The notes: generated by a model from the sequence alone, not told the origin. 37,449 bases of DNA from Chloroflexi bacterium HGW-Chloroflexi-10 (GCA_002840755.1 PHBZ01000037.1:1-37449); one strand, 5' to 3'. Shown: positions 1 to 8,468, numbered from the stretch's first letter. Numbers and translations are program-made.

Positions 1-60
1 GTCTATGGACATTTGATTTCTTGAATAGTGGACTTTTTAATATCCTGATTTAAGGACTTT

Positions 61-462
61 TTATTTACTGCTTGACACCACCCCTTGTTGGTGGCTGGCA
101 GTATCTGCTACCGAAAGGATTTTATACTGCTGCGAGACTAAATAATTGATAACTTGTGATTGAACATTACCTTCCCAAAACCAGTTTTCGTACCGATTTT
201 CAGAGATAATAGCTTTATGTTTCTGCTTTTGAATAGATTGTATGGATGCTGCCAGCGGCGGGTTGCCATATGTCTCCACCCAAAAATTTCGTATTTTGTT
301 ATTCACAGCCTTCCTTTTGACAAAGCCTTCCGCCTCTAATTGTCGGCATCTTGAATTGGATTGCTGCCGGCTCTTTAATCCTAAATCAAACGCTATTTGA
401 TCATCATCCGCACCTTCAGGATGGGTCTTGAGATAATCTATAATCCGTTCTCGATGGGTCAT
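61..462 (-). CDS. Truncated winged-helix protein with start of a nuclease-like domain
   Basis: The 133-residue product has an N-terminal winged-helix segment (about residues 1-60, including ERIIDYLKTHPEGADDDQIA and a basic recognition-helix-like stretch SRQQSNSRCRQLEAEG). A second segment from about residue 90 (WFWEGNVQSQVINYL, then ILSVADTASHQQG) resembles the beginning of the restriction-endonuclease-like domain that often follows such a helix. In relatives I would expect an acidic active-site strand after the ADTAS.xxG motif. Here the frame instead runs into VVSSSK and a stop, so the catalytic part is absent and the protein is probably 3'-truncated. The bases beyond the stop (1-60) are A+T-rich and contain two copies of GGACTTTTTA-like sequence. 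The family match is from memory of motif patterns. The truncation is inferred from the missing core. Confidence 0.5.
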   Translation of the reverse strand: MTHRERIIDYLKTHPEGADDDQIAFDLGLKSRQQSNSRCRQLEAEGFVKRKAVNNKIRNFWVETYGNPPLAASIQSIQKQKHKAIISENRYENWFWEGNVQSQVINYLVSQQYKILSVADTASHQQGVVSSSK

Positions 463-764
463 GTTTTTTCCTTTCTGAAATAACTCACATTCTTTCTTTT
501 TTTTACTTTGAATATTGCTTTATTTCCTGACCAACACATAAGTTTCCTAAAAACAAACAACCTTCTTATTCCACAAGGATAAGTTTCAAAGCCAATAGTT
601 TTTCAAATTCCACTATGGTATTCTGACATTTTTGATCCTTTCTCAATAAATAAACCTTATGCCTGCCATCAAAGTTTATAAAGAACAACCTGCTCGATGT
701 ACTTATCCCTAGAACACTGAGCAATAATTTAAGATTCCGTGTTCATGCAGTGGTTCGTTTCATT
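463..764. other. Intergenic, A+T-rich, possible gene debris
   Basis: No convincing gene. The minus strand carries an open stretch of nearly 60 codons (roughly 741 down to a stop at 566-568) without a good start; its translation includes SRLFFINFDGRHKVYLLRK. I do not recognise a family. It may be a leftover of a decayed gene, in keeping with the truncated genes around it. The promoter of the winged-helix gene should lie near 463-520, but no clear boxes are visible. Confidence 0.3.
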
Positions 765-1511
765 TTATAAGTTTTTCCATAGATCGTTAAGAACTATTTC
801 AACAATTTCTCTTGAGAGCTTACATGTGTTTTCGTTTGGCATATCTAAATTATTATTAAACTGCTTCCAGGGATGAACAAAATTTCTGTACTCTTTTAAT
901 CCATCAGAAAAACTTTTAGCATCTTTGTTTATCCATCTGCAATTATGGCAAACATTTACCATGTTTTCTAAAGTCCATTCGCTATATTCTTTCGGTCTGC
1001 CATCTTTTTTTGGTGAAAATTCTGATCTATTAGCCTTCTCCATATTCGCCTTAATTTTGTATAGCAAAATCCCTTCTAATATGCTTCCAAGTAGGACGAT
1101 AGTTGATAAATACGCTTTTGCACGTTGAGTCCTTTCGCTTTCGCGCCATCTTTCTTGCATTATTTCAACATATTTAGTTTCAGAGATTAGATTTTTGAAG
1201 CCTTCTGGAAGTTCTGCTGGAGAAAAATTATTTTTTATTTCAGCTAAAGCAAATTTGACATGATTTTCTGAATCCTCGTTATTATTTTTCGGCACAGAAA
1301 TCTCAATCTCTAAATTGTTTTTGTCGACTACAACTATTTTATAATCAATCAATGATCCCAAAAAACTATAATGAAGATGAAACTCCCCAAAGCCATAATT
1401 AGTTTCAATTGGTTTGTAAACCGAAAAATCAAAATTGTCAAAAACGAAATCTTCCAAAAAAACTTTAAAATCACGATAACTAGAAAATATTGTAAGTTTT
1501 TGTGTTTCCAT
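765..1511 (-). CDS. Hypothetical protein with HEPN-like C-terminus
   Basis: The ATG at 1511 is chosen over the one at 1544 because GAAAGGAAAAC sits directly upstream, giving 248 residues starting METQKLTIFSS. The N-terminal half is a mixed alpha/beta region with no recognised domain. A central segment (RAKAYLSTIVLLGSILEGILLYKI) is hydrophobic but reads more like a buried helix than a clear membrane span. The C-terminal part contains WINKDAKSFSDGLKEYRNFVHPWKQ. The RNFVHP signature is typical of HEPN-like or abortive-infection-type proteins, in which an Arg and a His close together form a nuclease-like site. That resemblance is only motif level. The gene is isolated, A+T-rich, and lies among remnants of defence-type genes. 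Function unknown. Confidence 0.55.
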   Translation of the reverse strand: METQKLTIFSSYRDFKVFLEDFVFDNFDFSVYKPIETNYGFGEFHLHYSFLGSLIDYKIVVVDKNNLEIEISVPKNNNEDSENHVKFALAEIKNNFSPAELPEGFKNLISETKYVEIMQERWRESERTQRAKAYLSTIVLLGSILEGILLYKIKANMEKANRSEFSPKKDGRPKEYSEWTLENMVNVCHNCRWINKDAKSFSDGLKEYRNFVHPWKQFNNNLDMPNENTCKLSREIVEIVLNDLWKNL

Positions 1512-1561
1512 CGTTTTCCTTTCAACGAGGAGCAAGAAGCTCATTTATAAATTATTCAGAA

Positions 1562-1729
1562 TTACGATGCAGCAAACAGCCTCTTTCCGGTTTTCACCGG
1601 GTCTTTCAACACCACCTGTTGATTCTCAATATCCGGAAAACACTCACTCAGCAAAAAATGGTGTGAAAAAACACCCTCGCAAGCAACCGAAACCTCATTC
1701 TTTGTAGTCTTCTCAAGGAAAATCTCCAT
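1562..1729 (-). pseudogene. N-terminal fragment resembling a CHAT-family protein
   Basis: This is a 55-residue product starting MEIFLEKTTKNEVSVACEG, with AGGTGG about seven bases before the ATG at 1729, and ending DPVKTGKRLFAAS. Many large bacterial CHAT (caspase-like) proteins begin with a short beta-rich segment followed by a D-P-x-x-x-G-x-x-L-F motif; this stub matches that pattern and then stops. It lacks any catalytic His-Cys domain. It is most simply the leftover start of a deleted CHAT gene, but an independent small protein cannot be excluded. It lies 51 bases upstream of the HEPN-like gene on the same strand. Confidence 0.35.
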
Positions 1730-2107
1730 GGTTGGCCCACCTGTAAATACAAGCATGAATTTGTCGGTAACTAAGCAATAGAAAAGCTTGTCTAATTATA
1801 GCGCATCTGGCAAGTGCTTTTTTTCTTACCAATTTTCCTTCCACAATATAAAAATTTCTCTATTGCGCGAATCCAATACACAAATATGCGTATGATTCTA
1901 AGGTTTCAATGACTTTTCGGTGATGACTGGCCATTTGTTTATTGGATACATCCCTGGATTAAAGAATTGATTAAATAATAAATATAGCATTTTCATTACT
2001 ATCCTGTTATTGAGTAGACTTCTTTAGATGTAGAATTTATAATCTAATACGCTACGGTTAGTTTTTGCAAATGAATTAATTAACTACTACTCTACAAGAC
2101 GATATAA
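1730..2107. other. Intergenic region, no gene seen
   Basis: A+T-rich divergent spacer between the minus-strand CHAT-like stub and the plus-strand MUG113-like gene. No reading frame, RNA gene or strong hairpin is apparent. It should hold two divergent promoters, but no pair of consensus boxes stands out. Confidence 0.4.
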
Positions 2108-2746
2108 ATGATTTATTTTATTCAATCACCTCACGATAAACGTATCAAAATTGGAATGTCGGAAAATCCTAATCTTCGTATAAGAGATTTACAAACCGGA
2201 TCTTCTTCTAAGGAATCGCACGTTCCTTTGTTAGTGTTACCCGGTGGAAGAAAACGTGAAAGCGAACTTCATAGTGTTTTTAAAAAATTTCGCTCACATG
2301 GGGAATGGTTCAATCCTGTACCGGAAATATTAGATTACATAAAACAAGAAACACAAGAGGAATTCAAATATTGTCGTGTTTGTGGCAAGCTTTACCTTTC
2401 TACCCCTGATAAGATTGATATCCAGGCGCATAGTAAGGCACATAAAATAATCAGAATAGGAGGTTATCCATATAGTATTCGAGAATTTATGAAAGAAATG
2501 GCGTGGGCATTCTTAGCAAACGAAACTCCAACTGTTGAGATTAGTACTCAACTTAGCAAAGATGATATAAAGCGAGTTATTGTTTATGCATTGTGGTCAA
2601 GAGCAAAGGAATCAGGTTTACAAGACTATGATTTCGATGATTATATACTTGATTATATGGACTTCTTGGATGCTAAGTTATCGGGTAATAATCACGATTT
2701 TAAGGAAATTAGTAAAAAAATTGAAAAACGTTGGGAAAAATTTTGA
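2108..2746 (+). CDS. GIY-YIG/MUG113-like protein with C2H2-type zinc motif
   Basis: The 212-residue protein starts MIYFIQSPHDKRIKIGMSENP, followed by LRIRDLQTGSS, then ESELHSVFKKFRSHGEWFNP. This order (YFI, KIG, RxxxLQTG, ExxLHxxF, GEWF) is the signature of the T5orf172/MUG113 branch of the GIY-YIG nuclease superfamily, usually found as a small N-terminal domain in phage and accessory proteins. At about residues 90-112, CRVCGKLYLSTPDKIDIQAH is followed by a second His, forming a CxxC...HxxxxH zinc-finger-like site. The remaining C-terminus is helical and charged, with no family I recognise. No ribosome-binding site is obvious before the ATG. The target and role are unknown. The location suggests an accessory or mobile origin. 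Confidence 0.7.
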   Translation: MIYFIQSPHDKRIKIGMSENPNLRIRDLQTGSSSKESHVPLLVLPGGRKRESELHSVFKKFRSHGEWFNPVPEILDYIKQETQEEFKYCRVCGKLYLSTPDKIDIQAHSKAHKIIRIGGYPYSIREFMKEMAWAFLANETPTVEISTQLSKDDIKRVIVYALWSRAKESGLQDYDFDDYILDYMDFLDAKLSGNNHDFKEISKKIEKRWEKF

Positions 2747-3028
2747 TAATCGGAAGATTATCAATAAATAGAAAAAAATCACTCTGGATCAATAAATTGC
2801 AGTTGTTTTTCTTGAATAAATTTTTTTGTAAAAACTTTATATTCGCCTTTAGACAAACGAAATCAATTTGTCAAACTGTCAGGTTGGATACAGCACCTTA
2901 AAACCAAGTTTTAAGCTGTCTTATTGACAGCCAGGGACTTTTTCACCACCGGGAATCGCTGTTTGGGCGTTCTGTGCTTATCTTTGAAAAGGAAAAGCGA
3001 GAGTTGCGGGAGAAAATTTAGATATCAA
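2747..3028. other. Intergenic with a hairpin and possible coding debris
   Basis: A perfect 8-bp hairpin with loop CAA lies at 2897-2915 (CTTAAAAC / GTTTTAAG) and has no T-run after it. Downstream (about 2940-3022) one plus frame reads HHRESLFGRSVLIFEKEKRE, which looks coding by composition, but it has no start and ends at a stop just before the next gene. I do not recognise it; it may be the tail of a lost gene. Confidence 0.3.
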
Positions 3029-3943
3029 ATGAAAATTAATACACGACTAATAATTTTTATAATATTTGGCCTTCTTATTTTGAGTATGCTAGGCCCAACA
3101 CTTATCCAGTTATTCTTTTGGATTGGGGAGAATAACGAAATAGTTTTATCTAACTATTTTGCACCCTCTGAGATTCTTGAATTTTGGGGTACTGCATTAA
3201 GTGCTATTGCAACAGTTTTGTTGGGTGTAATAGCATTACGCCAGAATGAAGTATTTAAGAACGAAAATGATATCTCACAAACAAAACTAAATAACGCTGT
3301 TAATAAACTGGCTGAAGCGAATAATATTATTGCAGCTACCAATACAAAATTATTTGCATTAGAAGAAAAAAATCAAAAAATTCAACTTGTGCTAGCTCAG
3401 AAATTAATTCCATTTTTAGAATTTTATAAGCTTGAAATAAAAAGTTGTGATTATTATTCTGCACCAACTCAAAATGAATTTACACTTAAACAACAGGTCG
3501 GATCATTACGTGAAAACGTAAAACTTGGGCAAACAAACTATAAGAGACAGATTGCGTTTGATTTGAGTATTTCAAAAAAATCAAACTCGGATAAATATCA
3601 CTTATTAAAATTTGAGTTTGATCTACTTAATCACACTGAAGCGAAAATTTCAACTATAGAGATCAAGTCAATCAAATTAAGTAATTCTTCGAAAGAAATA
3701 ACTTTCGATTCTCAAGATTTAAACCAAAATTTAATACATGTCCCCAACTTTTTATTAAGCGATTGGGCTATTTACAATGCAAGCATTGTTTTTAGTGATG
3801 ACTACTATTCAATAGTAAATGATGGCGTTTTTGATTTAATAATTGAATTATTAATCACAATTACTACAGGTGTTGTATTTAAAGAGGAAATTAAATTTAA
3901 TAACAAAATCATGGAAGCTAAATATATTTTGGAGGTGCAATAA
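3029..3943 (+). CDS. Hypothetical two-helix membrane protein with coiled coil
   Basis: The ATG at 3029 gives 304 residues beginning MKINTRLIIFIIFGLLILSM. The upstream in-frame codons read as low-quality sequence and are left out. Two membrane spans are visible (about residues 6-30 and 48-70, the second containing FWGTALSAIATVLLGVIAL). They are followed by a heptad-like coiled coil (about 75-125) and a soluble beta-rich domain to the C-terminus. This membrane-plus-coiled-coil layout is common in accessory-region proteins of unknown role. The stop is only two bases before the ATG of the mod remnant, whose ribosome-binding site (GGAGGTG) lies inside this gene's last codons, so it was probably co-transcribed with the type III restriction-modification locus. 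Function unknown. Confidence 0.6.
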   Translation: MKINTRLIIFIIFGLLILSMLGPTLIQLFFWIGENNEIVLSNYFAPSEILEFWGTALSAIATVLLGVIALRQNEVFKNENDISQTKLNNAVNKLAEANNIIAATNTKLFALEEKNQKIQLVLAQKLIPFLEFYKLEIKSCDYYSAPTQNEFTLKQQVGSLRENVKLGQTNYKRQIAFDLSISKKSNSDKYHLLKFEFDLLNHTEAKISTIEIKSIKLSNSSKEITFDSQDLNQNLIHVPNFLLSDWAIYNASIVFSDDYYSIVNDGVFDLIIELLITITTGVVFKEEIKFNNKIMEAKYILEVQ

Positions 3944-3945
3944 TC

Positions 3946-4393
3946 ATGAACAAAACCAAACTCAACGGACAATCCCCGGATATTGTTTCCGATAATATTC
4001 AAAAACTCAAACAGCTACCTGACGGAGAATATGATTAAGAGTCAGAAATCCGTTTTCGAGTATGTGGTCTATGATTCCGAGAATGAATCCTCATTCGCCA
4101 CAAGCTTTGAGAATAACGAAAATATTAAACTGTACGCCAAACTCCCCGATTGGTTTAAGATAAGTACTCCCATCTGTAGCTACAACCCTGACTGGGCAGT
4201 TTAGGTAGAAGTTGATAGAACGCAAAAACTCTTTTTTGTTCTGGAAACCAAAGGGAATCTTATGGCCGAAGCGCTGCGACCCACCGAACACATCAAGATC
4301 CAATATAAAAAAGCCCATTTCAAAGCCATGGGGACTGCTGTTGATTTCAGACCCGTAGATAATTTTGAACACTTTATCGAGAGCGTGGACTAA
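3946..4393 (+). pseudogene. Type III restriction-modification remnant: mod start fused to res end
   Basis: The ATG at 3946, with GGAGGTG upstream, opens a frame reading KLNGQSPDIVSDNIQKLKQL. This is the usual N-terminus of the Mod methyltransferase of type III systems, but the frame ends at 4036-4038. In another frame, from about 4020, the text SVFEYVVYDSENE, KLYAKLPDWFKI, YNPDWAV, then after an in-frame TAG at 4202-4204, LFFVLETKG and IKIQYKKAHFKAMG, is the C-terminal endonuclease end of the Res subunit, with its PDWAV...ETKG active-site pattern (PD-(D/E)xK type). The methylase core, the rest of mod and the helicase of res are all missing. An internal deletion appears to have joined the beginning of the operon to its end. 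The locus cannot encode a working enzyme. Confidence 0.8.
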
Positions 4394-4402
4394 AAACCAT
4401 TC

Positions 4403-5284
4403 ATGAAAAAATATTTCTTTTACTTCATCACAAACAAGCAATCCACCCATTCGGAACCGGAGAAAGAAGTTAATGTCCAAAATAAGAAAAGTATATTTTC
4501 TTCGGTAAATGAAACCATAGCTGCGATTGGTACCACAACCGGTGTTTTCGCAGCTTTGCTTTATTTGGGTGGAAGAAGTTATACTGCTGGATATTATAGT
4601 GCTATGAATATCCCTGAATATATGATTAGCTTTACATTACAGGAATATGGTGTAATTGCTTGGATGCCTATTTTGGTTTATCCAATTGCAACAATGATAA
4701 TTGGGGGATTGATTTGGGGAATTTTTTCATTCATTCTTGATTTGATCGATTCAGTATCAAAAAGACTTGTAGAATGGATTCGCAAAATTATTGATAAAGT
4801 TTCCATGGATATAAAACTTCCAAAATTTAGCTTACTTACTAAACAAATGTTTTCTCTCGCAGGCAAAGGGTTTTTGGTACTATTTATCGTTATTTATATT
4901 CTTATAACAATGGACTTAGTATCCAAAATCGGTACTGTTTTGGGGAGAACAACTTTGTTAAATGAATCGCATCCTGTAGAAATAATTTCACCTATACTTT
5001 TACCTTTAGTTAATAGCGAACAAATCATTACCCAAACAACCTCCTTAACAAATCAAAAATCTTCATATAAGGATTTTCGTTTGTTGATATTTAATAATGG
5101 TAAATATTTCTTGTTCAAAGAACTTGATCCATTAACCTGCAAACCCCTTCAGGTGTTTATTCTGGAAAAAGATCAAATCGAACAAATCATCTTATCCCCC
5201 GCCACTTCATTAGCTGGAGAATGCCAGCAAGGTCAGATTAAACAAAATGCACCGATACCGACGGAAACTGTGTCTGACAACTAA
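4403..5284 (+). CDS. Hypothetical multi-pass membrane protein
   Basis: 293 residues starting MKKYFFYFIT. About four hydrophobic spans are visible: around residues 38-58 (IAAIGTTTGVFAALLYLGG), 85-105 (VIAWMPILVYPIATMIIGGL), possibly 105-118, and 153-172 (GFLVLFIVIYILITMDL). A roughly 120-residue C-terminal extracytoplasmic or cytoplasmic domain follows. The segment GRSYTAGYYSAMNIPEYMISF recurs in a family of uncharacterised membrane proteins, but I cannot name a function. The start is ten bases after the res remnant stop and has no clear ribosome-binding site, so it may once have been translated by coupling. Composition is A+T-rich like the rest of the left flank. Confidence 0.6.
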   Translation: MKKYFFYFITNKQSTHSEPEKEVNVQNKKSIFSSVNETIAAIGTTTGVFAALLYLGGRSYTAGYYSAMNIPEYMISFTLQEYGVIAWMPILVYPIATMIIGGLIWGIFSFILDLIDSVSKRLVEWIRKIIDKVSMDIKLPKFSLLTKQMFSLAGKGFLVLFIVIYILITMDLVSKIGTVLGRTTLLNESHPVEIISPILLPLVNSEQIITQTTSLTNQKSSYKDFRLLIFNNGKYFLFKELDPLTCKPLQVFILEKDQIEQIILSPATSLAGECQQGQIKQNAPIPTETVSDN

Positions 5285-5521
5285 AAAAGCTACTTAAAAT
5301 CATGTAATTGCAGTAAGTGTGAGAAGTAAGTTTTTTTTCAAATATGCAACGCGCTCAGAGCATGCTAAGGAAACGAATGAACGAATAAGCACACCGCGTA
5401 CGGGCGATGGCGAGAGCAATCCGGGCCGTATGTGAATAGCCTTGAAGCCTCGCTATCCCCAACCAATTCCCAATTCCTATTTTCCACTACCTTCCCCCTC
5501 TTTTCAAGTACAATTACCCCT
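5285..5521. other. Intergenic; possible group II intron domain V fragment
   Basis: Around 5395-5440 the sequence GGCGATGGCGAGAGCAATCC followed by GGGCCGTATGTGA resembles the stretch leading into domain V of bacterial group II introns, but the 3' half of the expected hairpin is missing. This is a weak resemblance. A -10-like TACAAT lies just before the methylase start, with no convincing -35 box. Confidence 0.25.
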
Positions 5522-6622
5522 ATGAGCATCAACCAACTCCCCCTGAATCAGGTGCTTCAGGGCAATTGCATTGAAATAATGGCGCAGCTTCCCGAAGCCT
5601 CGGTGGATGTGGTCTTTGCCGACCCGCCGTATAACCTCCAACTGCGCCAGGAGTTGTGGCGGCCTAACCTAACCCAGGTGGATGCTGTGAATGACGCCTG
5701 GGATCAGTTCGATGACTTTGCCGCCTACGACAGCTTCACCCGCGATTGGTTGGCTGCCTGCCGCAGGGTCCTCAAACCCAGCGGTACGCTGTGGGTGATC
5801 GGCACCTATCATAATATCTACCGCGTCGGCGCCATCCTGCAGGATCTTGATTACTGGATTCTCAACGATGTTGTCTGGATCAAATCCAACCCTATGCCCA
5901 ATTTCCGCGGGGTGCGCCTGACCAACGCCCACGAGACCCTGCTGTGGGCGCAGAAGGAACGCGGCGCGGCCTATACTTTTAATCACCACGCCCTCAAGCA
6001 GATCAACGAGGGGCTTCAAATGCGCAGCGACTGGTATTTCCCGATTTGCAGCGGCAAGGAGCGCCTGCGCGATAACGGCACCAAGGTGCATTCCACGCAG
6101 AAGCCGCTCGCCCTGCTTTACCGCATCCTCACCGCCTGCACCAACCCCGGCGATGTCATTCTGGACCCCTTCTTTGGCACCGGCACCAGTGGGGCTGCCG
6201 CCAAAAAACTGGGGCGCAGCTTTATAGGCATTGAACGCGATGCCCACTATGTGGAACTGGCCCGGCGGCGTCTGGATGCGGTTGAACCGCTCGACCCGGC
6301 CCTGCTGGCGGTCACGTCTAACCCGCGCCGCCGCCCGCGCCTGCCCTTTGGCGTCCTGGTCGAAAATGGCCTGCTGCTTCCCGGAACAACCTTGTACTTT
6401 GAAGGGAAAAATGAACATACTGCGTGTATCCTTGCAGATGGAAGTTTGCTGATGAACGGAGAATGCGGCTCCATTCACCAACTGGCGCGCCAGATTCAAC
6501 CCGGCCCGGTCAACGGCTGGCAGGTCTGGTTTTATCAGGCGGAGGATGGCAAGCGCTGCCCGATCGACCAGTTGAGACAACAATTTCGTAACCAAAATTC
6601 TACTCAGGAAGAGGAAATATGA
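5522..6622 (+). CDS. CcrM/HinfI-family DNA adenine-N6 methyltransferase (predicted GANTC)
   Basis: The ATG at 5522 is preferred to an upstream in-frame ATG because homology starts there (MSINQLPLNQVLQGNCIEIM), giving 366 residues. Motif IV is DPPYNLQL (about residues 34-41). The SAM-binding motif DPFFGTGTSG lies near residue 215, giving the beta-class order. HSTQKPLALL, just before it, is typical of the class. The last ~95 residues (LPFGVLVENGLLLPGTTL, ADGSL, GSIHQLARQ, NGWQVW) match the C-terminal DNA-recognition domain of CcrM and M.HinfI, hence the predicted GANTC target. No restriction gene is next to it, so it is probably a solitary methylase acting in replication timing, mismatch handling or epigenetic control. 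Its TGA overlaps the ATG of the peptidase gene by four bases. Specificity is inferred, not shown. Confidence 0.9.
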   Translation: MSINQLPLNQVLQGNCIEIMAQLPEASVDVVFADPPYNLQLRQELWRPNLTQVDAVNDAWDQFDDFAAYDSFTRDWLAACRRVLKPSGTLWVIGTYHNIYRVGAILQDLDYWILNDVVWIKSNPMPNFRGVRLTNAHETLLWAQKERGAAYTFNHHALKQINEGLQMRSDWYFPICSGKERLRDNGTKVHSTQKPLALLYRILTACTNPGDVILDPFFGTGTSGAAAKKLGRSFIGIERDAHYVELARRRLDAVEPLDPALLAVTSNPRRRPRLPFGVLVENGLLLPGTTLYFEGKNEHTACILADGSLLMNGECGSIHQLARQIQPGPVNGWQVWFYQAEDGKRCPIDQLRQQFRNQNSTQEEEI

Positions 6623-8400
6623 GTCAAACCATCTATTCACAAACCCGTTGGAGCCTGCAAGACCTGTTCCCCGGGCCGCAGACTGACGAATTGGAAACCG
6701 CTTTTACCCGGGTGAGCAGCCTGGTGGAAGCCCTGGAGGCCCGCCGCAGCGAATTGAGCGAGCAGATCAGCACGGAAACATTTCTTTCCATCGTCAAAGA
6801 TCTGGAAGTTATTATTGTTTTACAGCAGAAAATTTACACCTTCGCCGGCCTGCATTTCTCGGAAGATACCCAGAACCAGGTCGCTCAGAACCTCATCGCC
6901 CGTGTCGATCAATTTATGGCCGAAATTGGCAACCGTATTCTCTTCTTCGAACTGTGGTGGAAGAGTATGCCGGATGCCAAAGCGGATATGCTGATTGCCG
7001 CCAGCGGTGATTACGCCTACTGGTTGGAAGCTGTGCGCCACTTCATCCCACATACCCTGAGCGAAGCCGAAGAAAAGATTGTCAACATCAAAAATGTGAC
7101 CGGGGTCAGCGCCCTGCAGATGGTCTATTCCTCCATCACCAACCGCTATAACTTTAAACTGGAAGTTAATGGTGAGATGAAGGAAATCACCCGCGGAGAA
7201 TTGATGATGTATGTGCGCCAAGGTGATCCGGACCTGCGCGCCCGCGCTTACCAGGAACTCTACAAGGTCTATGGCGGTGACAGCACCATCCTCGGCCAGA
7301 TCTACCAGGCTGTCGTACGCGATTGGCGTAATGAGCAGGTTTCCCTGCGCAAACATGGCGCCCCCATCTCCGCGCGCAACCTGATTAATGATATCCCCGA
7401 CGAAGTTGTCGACACCCTGTTGGATGTCTGCCGCAAGAATGCCGGCGTCTTTCAGCGTTATTTCAAATTGAAGGCCAAATGGCTCGGTCTTGAACGTCTG
7501 CGCCGTTACGACCTGTACGCCCCGGTGGCACAGTCTGATAAGGCTTATGATTTTAACCAGGGCACCGAACTGGTGCTGGATGCCTTCGAGAAGTTTGACC
7601 CGCGTTTCGCGGAAATGGCCAAACGCGTCTTCGATCAGAATCACCTGGATAGCGAAGTGCGCAAAGGCAAACGCGGCGGCGCCTTCTGCTGGCCTTCCGG
7701 CCCGGATCTGACTCCCTGGGTTATGCTCAACTACCAGGGCAAAGCTGACGATGTTTCCACCATGGCCCACGAACTCGGGCACGCCATTCACGGCATGCTC
7801 GCCGCCGATCACAGCATCTTCACCTTCCATTCCAACTTGCCACTGGCCGAAACCGCCTCCACCTTTGGCGAAATGGTGCTGGTGGATTACCTCCTGCAGC
7901 ATGAGAATGACGCCGCCGTGCGCCGTGATATCCTTTTCAGCCAGGTGGATGACGCCTACGCCACCATCATGCGCCAGGCCTTCTTCGCCCTCTTCGAACG
8001 TGAAGCCCACGAGATGATCAACAACAACGCCTCTGTGGCGGACCTCTCCGAAGCCTACCTCAAGAACTTACAGGAGCAGTTTGGTGACGCTGTCGAAATC
8101 AGCGACGAGTTCCGCTGGGAATGGATATCCATTCCGCATATCTACGATGTGCCCTTTTACGTCTACGCCTACACTTTCGGTCAATTGCTGGTGCTCTCAC
8201 TTTACCAGCAGTACAAGGCCGAAGGCGAGTCTTTCAAACCGCGCTACACCAAAATCCTCTCCACCGGCGGATCCAAAGCCCCGGTCAGGGTCCTCTCCGA
8301 AGCCGGCATCAACGTCTACGATCCCAACTTCTGGCAAGGCGGCTTCGACGTCCTCACCAACCTCGTCGCCCAGCTTGAAGCCATTCCGGTAGAGAAGTAA
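6619..8400 (+). CDS. pepF: M3-family oligoendopeptidase F
   Basis: 593 residues, the usual length for the PepF/M3B family of cytosolic zinc oligopeptidases, which cut peptides of roughly 7-20 residues. The zinc site MAHELGHAIHG is near residue 385, and LPLAETASTFGEM about 25 residues later supplies the third ligand (E). IYDVPFYVYAYTFGQLL near the C-terminus is the conserved substrate-side Tyr-rich segment, and the N-terminal half shows the helical PepF_N region. There is no signal peptide. It starts inside the methylase stop codon (ATGA overlap), so the two are translated together. A strong hairpin follows at 8436-8466. No unusual residues noticed. Confidence 0.93.
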   Translation: MSQTIYSQTRWSLQDLFPGPQTDELETAFTRVSSLVEALEARRSELSEQISTETFLSIVKDLEVIIVLQQKIYTFAGLHFSEDTQNQVAQNLIARVDQFMAEIGNRILFFELWWKSMPDAKADMLIAASGDYAYWLEAVRHFIPHTLSEAEEKIVNIKNVTGVSALQMVYSSITNRYNFKLEVNGEMKEITRGELMMYVRQGDPDLRARAYQELYKVYGGDSTILGQIYQAVVRDWRNEQVSLRKHGAPISARNLINDIPDEVVDTLLDVCRKNAGVFQRYFKLKAKWLGLERLRRYDLYAPVAQSDKAYDFNQGTELVLDAFEKFDPRFAEMAKRVFDQNHLDSEVRKGKRGGAFCWPSGPDLTPWVMLNYQGKADDVSTMAHELGHAIHGMLAADHSIFTFHSNLPLAETASTFGEMVLVDYLLQHENDAAVRRDILFSQVDDAYATIMRQAFFALFEREAHEMINNNASVADLSEAYLKNLQEQFGDAVEISDEFRWEWISIPHIYDVPFYVYAYTFGQLLVLSLYQQYKAEGESFKPRYTKILSTGGSKAPVRVLSEAGINVYDPNFWQGGFDVLTNLVAQLEAIPVEK

Positions 8401-8412
8401 GAACAGTTGGAA

Positions 8413-8446
8413 GGAATTCGGAATCAGGAATTCGGAATCAGGAATT
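8413..8446. repeat. Short tandem repeat, 14-nt unit x2.4
   Basis: GGAATTCGGAATCA occurs twice head to tail (8413-8426 and 8427-8440), followed by a partial third copy GGAATT. The third copy runs into the terminator-like hairpin, and part of its stem is made from repeat sequence. Confidence 0.8.
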
Positions 8447-8468
8447 GGGAACCCCAATTCCTGATTTT
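8436..8468 (+). terminator. Hairpin terminator after pepF
   Basis: A perfect 14-bp stem, AATCAGGAATTGGG (8436-8449) with CCCAATTCCTGATT (8453-8466) and a 3-nt loop AAC, followed by TTGT. The T-run is short, so termination may be inefficient. The stem shares sequence with the adjacent 14-nt tandem repeat. Confidence 0.6.

Noticed and set aside
1..60. Repeated GGACTTTTTA-like words suggesting a CRISPR or repeat array
   Set aside because: Only two short imperfect copies, no regular spacing; too little sequence at the window edge.
5669..6640. Long minus-strand open frame opposite the adenine methylase
   Set aside because: Antisense shadow of a G+C-rich gene; the plus-strand product has all methylase motifs and the antisense product has none.
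6820..8010. 396-codon minus-strand open frame opposite pepF
   Set aside because: Antisense shadow; low-complexity composition and no domain, while the plus strand encodes a clear M3 peptidase.
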